From the NCBI GenBank assembly GCA_950022295.1, contig OX465598.1, positions 180,849,501 to 180,913,500 of the forward strand: DNA of 64,000 nucleotides, in the 5' to 3' direction. Below are positions 46,801-56,800 of this stretch, piece after piece (position 1 is the stretch's first letter; each line of letters opens with the position of its first letter). The translations under genes and the position numbers were made by a program. This stretch comes from Bromus sterilis. Lineage: Eukaryota > Streptophyta > Magnoliopsida > Poales > Poaceae. The notes beneath the pieces are model-generated. The model had not been told where the DNA came from, made no database searches, and worked only from the letters and a program-made list of their open reading frames with translations.

Positions 46801-47007
46801 TTTATTGTTTTTACGCTGTATTCTATTTGTAAGCTAGCCTTGAGCTATGCAGGTATGATTAATTGTAACACTAGATCTTCGATGTAATATATATGACATG
46901 TGGTTTATTCTTGATATTACATCGTGTACTTTGTGTGCTAGCTATTGATCCAGGGACTAGCACAGAATGCGCAGAGACTTGGATTCTTAGCGAATCGGGT
47001 CGTTACA
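43888..47007 (+). repeat. Solo LTR of a Gypsy-type element, 3.1 kb
   Basis: The target duplication ATCCA is present on both sides (43883-43887 and 47008-47012). The end is GGGTCGTTACA and the start TTAACATCCC, where one base seems lost from a TGTAAC terminus. A TATA box (CTATATAA) at 44573-44580 gives the + orientation, followed by a GC-rich leader (44640-45010) and a long AT-rich part. No internal region is attached, so it arose by LTR-LTR recombination. It sits in the intron between transposase and SWIM exons of the FAR1-like gene. Confidence 0.9.
44573..44580 (+). promoter_or_regulatory. TATA box of the solo LTR
   Basis: CTATATAA about 60 bases before the GC-rich leader. It could drive transcription into the antisense strand of the FAR1-like gene. 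Confidence 0.6.
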
Positions 47008-47039
47008 ATCCAGCTTATAATGTTTTCTTTGTTACATAC

Positions 47040-48503
47040 CTCGTTAGCCATGTTCTCCGCGTGCTCGATGCCCTTCCTTGTCTGGATGCACCTATCCACC
47101 TGCTCTGCAAAGATGTGCATGTCGTTTCTTTCCCTTACAAAGTTCCTCTTCAAGATCCGGTTCATGCTTTCACTTCTCTGTGTCGACGTCATCTGTGCAC
47201 AGAATACCTCCTTGTATTAAGCTGATATCCATTATTTCCGTTCTGTCCAGAGCGCCTTCATAATTTCATCACCTTGTAGGTTATACTTCTCCATGAGATC
47301 CCACAAAGCGCGTTCAAACTCCTATGGCATTAGTGGGTGGTTGAGAACTGAGGTCAGATCGTCTTTGAATGTCTCATAGGCTTTGTACAGCAAGGACAGG
47401 TGATCCTTGTATTTTTTCAGTATATGACAACGGCATAACTTGTGCAGCGTGCCTAGCAGCGTACTCTTTATCGCTGCATCCATGGAGGGGCAGTGATCTG
47501 CATGGTTTTGAAAACAAGCAGTTAGTTATTTTGAGAGAACTGCGTTTCTTTTTTTGCGTTTTTTGCTGATTTTTTGTTTTGAATGTAAGAAATGGTCTTC
47601 CTTTAGTTTACCTGTTAGTATGCAGATTGGTCGTTTGTTGTTCATGCAAGAACGTCCGGAACACCCACTCAAAAGACGGTATCGTTTCGTCTCTGACGAG
47701 AGACACAACAAATATTGTACTTTACAGGGGGTGGTTTACTCCAACGAACACGGCCAGAGGCATGTGAAACTTGTTTGTCGTGTACGTCGTGTTGAATGTG
47801 ACACAATCTCCAAAATCTTCGTAGGACCCCTGGCAGCTTGCGTTCGCCCAGAAGATGTTTCGCACACGGTTATCGACATCTTTGTCGTAATCATAGAAGA
47901 ACTTTGGGTTTATTTCCTACATCTTCTCAAAGAAATCCAGGAGTTTCTTCACGCCGTCCTCTGTTTCCTCCTTTACGAACTTGTACTTCCTACAGTTCAG
48001 AAGTAGAGTGTATACATCAGCATTAAACAACACACAGAAACTCACAAACAAACTGCATCAAATAGACAAAGATATCCATTAGTTTAATGAACGTACTTTT
48101 TCACCCAGTCACGGCTAGTGCGACCCATAAAGTGTAGCCCTCCTGACATTCTTGACAGGGTTGACATAATCTGCGTGTCCGTCAGGTTGTCGCTCTACAT
48201 GTCCTTCACCAGTTTATCAAGCAACGGATCATCCCTCTTATGCGATTGCATGTGAAGAAGCATAGCCGGGCTCTCAGTCATGTTGTGGTTGTGATTGAGC
48301 TTAATATGTGCTATGAAAAACACATCCTTGATTTTTTCACTCTTATTCTCGCCTTGCAGCCAGTTCTTTTCGTTGTTTTTCTCTCGCTTTCTGCCATAAT
48401 TTTCCACAGTCTCTTTGTTCTTGCCCTCCCTTGAACAAACTATGTAGCTTTCTTTCTTGAACGTGCTCCCTTTGCTTGTCCCGACGCCTGCGTGCCTTGC
48501 ATA
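47040..48503 (-). pseudogene. FAR1/FRS-like transposase: FAR1 DNA-binding and MULE transposase exons
   Basis: Exon 48503-48097 holds the FAR1 zinc-finger domain (YARHAGVGTSKG, ESYIVCSREGK, LNHNHNM). Exon 47989-47612 and exon 47497-47040 (donor GTATGT) hold the Mutator transposase core: ASCQGSYEDFGD, then FNTTYTTNKFHMPLAVFVG, ILTDHCPSMDAAI, LCRCHILKKY, EFERALWDLMEKY and QMTSTQRSESMN. The first catalytic Asp of the usual F-D-T-T-Y is Asn here. In-frame stops interrupt KLVKDM-stop, FFEKM-stop, NHPL-stop and LMP-stop, plus a frame slip near 47645. The left edge, 48503, is where the CACTA-like element cuts the FAR1 domain. Confidence 0.9.
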
Positions 48504-48900
48504 CACTACTAGGATAATGGTCATACAAGAATGACGATTAGCAGCGCGGGGCCAGTGGCACGCGCTGCAGGTAAACAATAACAGCGCGCGCCAGTTAAGC
48601 ACGCTGCAGCTGCCTAGAAATTAGCAGTGCGGCAGGCCTCAACCTACATTGCAAGTATGTGGGGACACCTGTGAAGCCCTTGGCTAGAAAATTTAAAAGC
48701 GTGTGGCAGCGATATCGCGCTGCAGATGTCTAGGACATCTGCAGCGCATGTACCCAGCCCCGCGCTGCTAATGTGGGTAGCAACTGGCCAATTATTTTGG
48801 GCCCACATATCAGCAGCGCGGGTCAGCGCCCCGCGTTGTAGAAGATCTTCCCATCTACAACACACCCGCCGCAACCCGCGCTGCAGATAATGTGTTATAG
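48504..48900. repeat. Left subterminal repeats of the CACTA-like element
   Basis: Copies of GCAGCGCGGG or its complement CCGCGCTGC occur in both orientations near 48544, 48561, 48583, 48601, 48625, 48714, 48741, 48763, 48811 and 48877. Confidence 0.75.
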
Positions 48901-48929
48901 CACTGCATCTGCATCTAACTAATCCCACT

Positions 48930-49135
48930 TCACTCACCGGCCCGTGCCCTCTTCTCCTCGCCCCCTCCTCGCTGTCGCCGTCGCCCGCCGCCCTCTCCTC
49001 CCCGTCGCCCGCCCATGCCCGAGCCCTCCTCGCCGTCGTCGTTGTCGTCGCCCTCGCCCGCCCTCACCCGCTTGCGCCCTCGTCGCCGTCGCCGGCCACC
49101 CCTTGTGCGCTGAGTTGCTCCCTCCCCCTTCCTCA
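48930..49135 (+). other. GC-rich pyrimidine tract, possible gene leader
   Basis: Runs of CTC/GCC/CGTCGCC units. Such tracts are common in grass 5' UTR exons and often give long meaningless ORFs. No domain was found in either strand. From 49140 to 49320 follow three loose copies of an AATTAGGATTTTTG unit. Confidence 0.35.
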
Positions 49136-49393
49136 ATTAGAATTGCAAAAATAGGATTTTTGTTGAGGCAATTTGGTGAATGTAGTGACATATGCTAGAA
49201 TCATTTTCCTAGTTTTAGCAATGACATGAGGCAATTAGGATTTTTGGTTATCATATTGAGGTAATTAGGATTTTTGTTAGCATATTGAGACAATTAGGAT
49301 TTTTGTTGAGAAAAATTATATTAGAAATGTCATATCAAAAAATTTAGGGTTATGAGTGACCAATGTTTTGTCGGAATGTCGATTAATTTCTGT

Positions 49394-49521
49394 TCCAGCA
49401 AATTTCTGGCGCTTGATATGTCCATTTTTTTAGCAAATGTCATGCCAAAAAATTTCGTGGATTTCGGCATGACTTGTGCTAGAAAAGTAGGACATATCGA
49501 GTGCCAGAAATTTGTTGAAAC
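49394..49521. ncRNA. Long hairpin 1 (MIR-like foldback)
   Basis: The arm 49394-49446 (AGCAAATTTCTGGCGCTTGA onward) pairs with 49465-49521 (ending GTGCCAGAAATTTGTTG) over about 53 bases with scattered mismatches and an 18-base loop. Weak pairing seems to extend further out. No known miRNA was recognised. Confidence 0.45.
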
Positions 49522-49581
49522 GGGAGTTAAATGGTGTTTCGGCATCAAATTACATTTTATCATCACTTTCGCTATTTTTTT

Positions 49582-49939
49582 AGAATGCCGATGATTTAAA
49601 TATATTGTGACACTATGTGACATCGGGGAGAGTGTGAAGCGAACCCTTGTGATATGCACAAGTACGGAACTTGTGCATCCTATTTAGGTTCGCTGCCACA
49701 CTCTCCCTGGAATCGCTTATGTGTCCAATCTAAATATGAGGCACTATTTCTCCTTTTTTTAGAATGCCGATGATTTAAATATATTGTGACACTATGTGAC
49801 ACCGGGGAGAGTGTGAAGCGAACCCTTGTGATATGTACAAGTACGGAACTTGTGCATCCAATTTGGGTTCGCTGCCACACTCTCCCTAGAATCGCTTATG
49901 TGTTCAATCTAAATATGAGGCACTATCTCTCCTTTTTTA
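49582..49939. repeat. Two tandem 179-base units, each with a hairpin (hairpins 2 and 3)
   Basis: Units 49582-49760 and 49761-49939 are near identical, and a third partial unit follows. Each contains a stem GGGAGAGTGTGAAGCGAACC / GGTTCGCTGCCACACTCTCC (49626-49645 with 49687-49706; 49805-49824 with 49866-49885) and an inner stem ATGCACAAG / CTTGTGCAT. The hairpins are about 95 bases long, in the size range of plant miRNA precursors. Confidence 0.6.
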
Positions 49940-50060
49940 GAATGCTGATGATTCAAATATGAGACACTTTTGTCTTATTTTGTTAATTTGTTAGTTAGTA
50001 TAAAATTTTCACTCGCTCATTTCAATAAAACTTTGTATATTAAATAAGTTCTCGGCAACG

Positions 50061-50465
50061 ATGCCTGGCATGCATCCCCGTCGCAGTGGCGGAGAACACC
50101 TGCTTGATGGGATGCGCAATGTCCGGGACTGGGCTCCCCCGGGCTGGCACTGGGAGGTCGTTTCCGGGGCGCGCCGCTTGGTGAGGATTCCGGGTCATGT
50201 CGTCGACTCGGAGCTTCTTTGGTGGCGGTCACGTGGGTCACAGTCGGTGCAGAGGGAGTCGGCCCCCGAGGAGGTGGTACGTCGCCGGGTCAGGGAGGAG
50301 GACAAGCACTTCCGTCGCTACTTGGTCGCGTTGGACGTCGGGATCTCCACGACCAATACCTGGCAGATTCTTCATGGCTCTCACATGAGCTATGTTCCTG
50401 TGGCGGTTCCTTATCTTTGGGTGTTTACCGCCCGCGGCTTGGCTCCGGGTCATCGTCGAGTTTGA
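50061..50465 (+). CDS. 134-residue ORF, unknown function
   Basis: The ORF runs from ATG at 50061 to TGA at 50463-50465 without a break. It has codon-like composition (many G or C third positions), unlike the AT-rich surroundings. The product is basic and Trp/Arg-rich (DWAPPGWHWEV, REEDKHFRRYLVALDVG) and resembles the fast-evolving small proteins common in grass genomes, but no domain is recognised. It lies between hairpins 3 and 4, within the CACTA-like element, so it may be a captured exon. No signal peptide or membrane segment is visible. Confidence 0.4.
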   Translation: MPGMHPRRSGGEHLLDGMRNVRDWAPPGWHWEVVSGARRLVRIPGHVVDSELLWWRSRGSQSVQRESAPEEVVRRRVREEDKHFRRYLVALDVGISTTNTWQILHGSHMSYVPVAVPYLWVFTARGLAPGHRRV

Positions 50466-50689
50466 TTTTTTGAGATGTAGTAGTGAATTTCCTAGATGTT
50501 GTAGTCGAGATGTACTGATGATATTATTCAGGCCTTGACTGAATTATTCGAGATATATTAGTGATATTATATGATAAAATATTATTGTTGAATTTTATTT
50601 GAGTTCATCTGTTTTTCCTTTTGTTTTAAATGTCGATGATTAAAACCATTGTCTGTGTTCCTTTTTAAGAATAATTAAAATCGTTGTGA

Positions 50690-50790
50690 CACCATGTGAC
50701 TGCAGGTTGGTCGAGTGAGCCTTGTGATATGCACAAGGAACTTGTGCATCTTACTTGGCTCGCTTGCTCCATCCCTGTAGTTGCTTGTCT
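50690..50790. ncRNA. Long hairpin 4, diverged relative of hairpins 2 and 3
   Basis: The arm TGCAGGTTGGTCGAGTGAGC (50701-50720) pairs with GGCTCGCTTGCTCCATCCCT (50758-50777). Inner sequence TTGTGATATGCACAAG and AACTTGTGCATC is shared with hairpins 2 and 3, while the outer arms have changed on both sides. It lies about 35 bases before the ATG of the B3-like gene, so it could be in that gene's leader. Confidence 0.5.
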
Positions 50791-50824
50791 ATATGGCCTA
50801 ATTTTTTAATTATGAACACAGAAA

Positions 50825-53800
50825 ATGGCTGACGACGATAGAATCCCCGACTGTGACTATTGTGGCGATGACTCGGGTCGGTGCGACAAGTTTCCAGAGT
50901 TGGATGGGGACGAAGAAAGATACTTCTCCATCACGCTTAGGGAGGGCTTCGAATTTCAAACGGTATGCAACTTCTGCGACATCTTCTTATTTAAGCATGC
51001 TTCACTTACTTTTTGTTTTGACATGTAATTTTTTATAATCAACTAGCACATCCCTTGCTACACAAGACCTCACATCTGCGACTTTGTCAAAATCGATGAG
51101 TGGCGTGAGAATACCAAAAAAGATGTCAATATTAAGATGAAAGATGGTATAACTGTAAAGGTCGAGGTCTTTAATGAACCAAATAGCACATATTTTGATT
51201 GTCCAAATTGGTATGCACTATGCAAGGCATATGCATTAGAGGATGATATGCAAATAACATTTGATCTTGGACTTCGTCGTCGAGATGGTCAAACATTTCG
51301 AAATAAGGACATTTGGATGTTAGTGGACGGCATTAAGCTGGTTCTATCTCCACGTGAGTTTCTTAAACAACTTTGACTTGTTTACTTCCTTATTTTCTTG
51401 CTTCCCAAGTTGACACCTTATTTATAATTGTTAGTTTATCTCCATGCTCCAAAAGAAGTTCGAAAGACCTTTGATAATACTTTTCATAATGGTGGCTTTG
51501 ACCTGACAATTGATGAACAAGATGATTTCATCAATGTTCTTAAAGGTGTTCCTTCGTTTGTGAACTTGAATAATATTGGCGAACCTTATACACCATATGT
51601 TCCATTTGTTGTCAAGTTGTTTCCAGGACATGTAAAAGATTATATCATGGTAAAAAAATTACTATTCTATCACACTAGTGTTGGGATACGGGGCAGAAAA
51701 CACAAATTTTTCATACCTACGGTACCCGAACCCAAGATCTATGCTATGGCGATGTAAAGTAACGGAGGGAATCGGTGTTCATACCTTTGAAGACCGAAAG
51801 AGGGAAATGTTCTTGCGAACGTGGCTGGCGTAGACTCGGAACTACGACCTCCCTGTCGTGTAGAAGACCACCACCGGCGAGGATGACTCCCGGTAAACCT
51901 CCAGCGACAAAGTAGCACCACAGGTGTAGTGCCTCGAAGAGATTATACACGTACAGTACAATCGATGTTCCTCCCGGGCCCCGAACCAGGCGAGCAGCGG
52001 AAGAAAGACGGCTACGGATCCCGACTCCAGCAGAACGACGGCCTGCCTTATGGTGGAGAACTCCAATCCAGGTGCAGACTCCAAACAAGGAGAGTCCACT
52101 TCCGGGAAGGAGAAGGAGGAAGAAGGAGATATTGGTGTGTTGGAAAAAGGGGGGGTCTACCCCTCCTTATATAGGCCAAGGGGGGGTGCCATCCTCCTCC
52201 CCTCCCCCATGTGGGACTAAACTCCCAAGGGGGGGAGTGCGCCGGCCAAGGGGGGTGGTGGGCCCCACCCTTGGCGCCATGCCCAAGGGGGGAGACCCCC
52301 TCCTCCCTTAATGGGCCCCATGGGCCCATTTAGCATTTTTCCCATTTTTAATTTGTTTAATATGTTTTAAATATTTAATTCAGATAATTAAATAATAAAA
52401 CATTATTAAAACAATTAAACTTTATTTTGAACTATTCAAAATGTCCGGAAACCATTCCGTCCTCCTCCGGAACTATTCCGGTGATTCCTCCTATTTCACC
52501 GATTGATCCCGTAACTCTCCTATGCATCGATTGCCCTTAAGTGTAACACCCTAACGGTCCGGGAAACAGCAGACATGGTCGAGACTCTTCTCATTGACCA
52601 ATTACTAGTCAGTTGGACCTGGTTACAGTCCTTGACAGCCCCTGCGCTTCCATCGAATGAACTTCGATCGCTTTTGGAAACCGTTAACGATACAACGTAA
52701 TCCCTTTGTGTTGCGGTACTTTGTTTGTCCGAGGTTTGATCGTCGGTATCCTACATACCGTGTTCACATCTCGTTCACAACAAACAACTTCTCTCGTCCA
52801 TGATCATTGCATCTCTTGTGACCTAGTCACGTCCTTGCAAGGTGTTGATGCAATATCACCGAGTGGGCCCAGAGTACCTGTCCTGTCACAAGGACTAACA
52901 AATCCCGCTCTGATCTATTAACATACTCATCAACCATCTATTTCGGAATACCCAAAGTGCACCGTTATAGCCAGCATATTTCAGTCAGGCGGTGGGATAC
53001 AAATCAAAGTCTCCTCATAGATGACAATTACGTATGATCATTACGGTCTAAGGACTAAGCCATATGTTACAAAGTCATAGCAACGCTGAACTATGTGACT
53101 CGATCACATTGCAATACTTTAGATGGGTGTACGTCCATCACATCATTCCCCTTAACGATATGACCTCATTGTCAATGTGATGAGGACATCCCTACTAATG
53201 TTACACCCATACCCTCACCAACTACACATACTGGACCAGTTACTAGAGCACGTGCACGTCAACTAAATTATCAGGTACTTTCGTTTCTTGCGAATCCTTC
53301 TATTGTTCATGAACATATGATGCTGCCTAAATTAGATACTTTTGTTTTGCTTATGAATGAAGGACCTAGCATGGACAAGAAGGATGGTCATTGGAGCGGG
53401 ATCAAGAATGGAGAAGAAGGTGCGCGCGGGGGAAAGTACAGTGGAGCTTCCAGTGGGGATTTTCGCACGTTGAAGCCACCATAAGGCATGCATGAAGGCT
53501 TGGACGGAATACACGAGATGCCACTTCATTATTTTCGTCCAAGAGCAATTATAGGTGCTGCGTCACCTTAATATTGGGCTGGGCCCATGTAATTTCGAAA
53601 TACCACATTATAGGCTGTTTTTAGAGTCCGTATGTGTGGGGAAACCGAGTTAGGGTTGTTTTCGGACCCCACCTCCAAGGGGTCACGAAAATCCCCTCTG
53701 TTCCCCCATATATACAGCCCTTAGGGCGTCGTTTAGACTTGGGTTTTAATTAGATTTAAGTTAGCCATAGCCGCAACTTCGAGTTCTTCGTTTGTGTCGT

Positions 53801-56800
53801 CCGACCAGGCCAAGACCGCATTGGAACCCCAACTTCTGTTAATCTTTCATCTTATATTCGCAATATCCAGATTGCAATTCTTAGTTCTTGCTTGTTCTTC
53901 GATTGCTTGCAGGAATTGACCTTCGTGGTCAGGTTGATCGTGCATCCGCGGGATCAATAACCTCTCGGAGTTGGTTTAGCGATTGCTAAGGCGCAACGTC
54001 TTCGCACGTTCGTAGTCGGGTCGTGAAAGTCTATTCCACCAAAATCGATCTCCATCATCTCATCGAAACATCGGGACACCTTCGCCTCTATCACAATGGA
54101 CTTAAGTGTCGCCATGATCAGGAAAGCTTGATCAATCAATTGCCCAATGAGATAGTTTACCCGAGTTAAACTACGGACCATGTTTTATACTACACCTGTA
54201 TTAGTATTTCCAAGTAATACAATTATAGCACAGTATAAAACGTATTATGAACAAAACGGATATGTGACAAATATCTTTATTAATTTGTCTCTAGGGCACA
54301 TATCCAACAGTCTCCCACTTGCACTAGAGTACAAATTACACTAGTTTACATCAGGTATGTATCTAACACCAATGGTCTCTCGGTTTTCTTCAAACTTGCC
54401 CTGTGGAAGAGGTTTAGTCATCGGGTCGGCTGCGTTCAGATCCGTATGTATCTTGTGAATCCTAGTGTGTCCATCCCTGACGTAGTCTCGCGTCACATGG
54501 AACTTTCGGAGGATGTTCTTGGCTGTAAAGTGAGTTCTTGGCTCCTTCGCGTTAGCAATGGCACCCGTGTTGTCGCAGAAAATTCCCACGGGGTTAGTGC
54601 AGCTGGGAAAGACGCCAAGCTCGATCACGAACTTCTTCAGCCACGGCGCCTCGTTTGACGCTTCGCAAGCGGCAATATACTCCGACTCCATTGTAGATTG
54701 GGCGACGACTGGCTGTTTGCCGCTCCTCCAGCTAATTGCTCCACCGTTCAACATGAAAACATATCTCGTCTGGGATTTCGAGTCATCTAGATCTAAGCCG
54801 AGGCTTGCGTCAACGTAACCCTTTACGGTGAGCTCCTCATCAACTCCTCCATAAACGAGAAAGAGATCCTTGGTTCTTCTTAAGTACTTAAGGATGTTCT
54901 TTACTGTTGTCCAGTGAGCCATTCCCGGGTTACTCTGGTAGCGATTAGTCATACTAATGGCCAGCGCTAAATCCGGTCTGGTACATAACATAGCATACAT
55001 GAGAAAACCTATGGTTGAGGCATAGGGCTTTGAGGACATCTCCTCCTTCTCTTTTGCTGTGGTTGGGCATTGAGTCACGCTTAATTTGACACCTTTTATA
55101 ACTGGCAAGAGGCCTCTCTTGGAGTTACCCATACTGAACCTTTTCAATATCTTGTCAATATAAGTGCTCTGACTCAAGGCCAACCGTCGATTAGGTCTAT
55201 CTCTATAGATCTTAATCCCCAATATGTACGTAGCTTCACCTAGGTCCTTCATGGAAAATTGTCCATTCAGATATTCCTTCACTACCTCTAAGAATTTCTT
55301 ATCGTTCCCTATTAGTAATATGTCATCTACATATAACACAAGGAATGCTACAGAGCTCCCACTCAGTTTCTTATAGACGCAGAACTCTTCGACGTTTTGG
55401 ACAAATCCAAAAGCTTTAATGACCTCATCAAATCGAGGATTCCAGCTCCGAGATGCTTGCTTCAACCCATAGATGGACTGTTGAAGCTTGCACATCTTAC
55501 CAGCGTTCCTTGGATCGACAAACCCCTATGGTTGCATCATATACAACTCTTCCTCAATGTTGCCATTTAGGAATGCAATTTTCACATCCATCTGCCATAT
55601 CTCGTAATCATGATATGCATCTATTGCTAGTAGGATTCGAATAGACTTTATCATCGCTACAGGAGAGAAGGTCTCCTCGTAGTCAACTCCTTGAATTTGT
55701 AGGAACCCCTTCGCGACAAGTCGAGCTTTGTAGACAGATACGTTTCCGTCTGCGTCAGTCTTTTTTTTTTAAAATACATTTATTCTCGACGGCCTTGCGG
55801 TCCTCGGGAATATCCACCAAAGTCCATACTTTGTTGGTGTACATGGAGTCTATTTCGGATTTCATGGCTTCAAGCCATTTCTCGGACTCGGTCCCTCCAT
55901 TGCTTCTTTGTAACTTGTAGGTTCATCTGACTCATCAGCCGAAATTGCATTCACAAGCTGTCCGTAAAACTCAGTAGGTTGACGGACTCTTGATGACCCA
56001 CGGGGCATAAAAGGTTCGTCTTCATTCTCATCATGATCATCATCAATGTCATGATCGTTATGAATGTCGTTCTGGCCATTCTCTTCAGCTCCCACTGTGG
56101 AAGATGGTTCCAGAACAATTTTCGTAGTCGTTTCTTCCAATTGGAGTGATTGGTCAGTCCCTTCATCGAGGTCTATTTTCCTCCCACTCAACTCTTTCGC
56201 GAGAAACTCCTTCTCAATAAAGTGTCCCGTCTTGGCAACAAACGTTTTGCTGTCAGACTTGTTGTAGAAGGTGTATCCACAAGTTTCCTTGGGATAGCCC
56301 ACAAAGATGCATTTATCCGCCTTGGATTCAAGTTTGTCAGGCTGTAGTTTCCTAACATAAGCCTCACAACCCCAAATCTTCAGGTGAGACAACTTAGGTT
56401 TCGTGCCATGCCATTCTTCAAATGGTGTTGTCTTTACGGATTTGGATGGTTCCCTATTAAGAATATGAGCGGCAGTTTCTAATGCATACCCCCAGAATGA
56501 CACAGGAAAATCAGTATGAGACATCATCGATCATACGCTATCCAATAGGGTTCGATTACGTCGCTCAGCCACACCGTTTCTCTGAGGTGTGCCTGCCGGT
56601 GTAAGCTATGGTACTATGCCACAAGACTTCAGATGATTGCCAAACTCGTGACTCAAATACTCGCCACCTCGATCCGATCGAAGGTGCTTGATTTTATTTC
56701 CGAGTTGATTTTCGACCTCATTCTGAAATTCCTTGAACTTTTCAAAGGTTTCAGACTTGTGCTTCATCAAGTAAATATACCCATATCTACTCAAGTCATC

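Noticed and set aside
48160..48200. Possible CACTA end within the transposase gene
   Set aside because: Frame and FAR1-domain homology continue through this stretch, so it is coding remnant, not an element end.
48930..49198. Arg/Gly-rich ORFs
   Set aside because: Repetitive CGTCGCC-like composition only; possibly a 5' UTR, not a coding sequence I can defend.
51744..52329. Pairs of ORFs repeated at 59406-59991
   Set aside because: They are in the two Copia LTRs and are alike only because the LTRs are copies.
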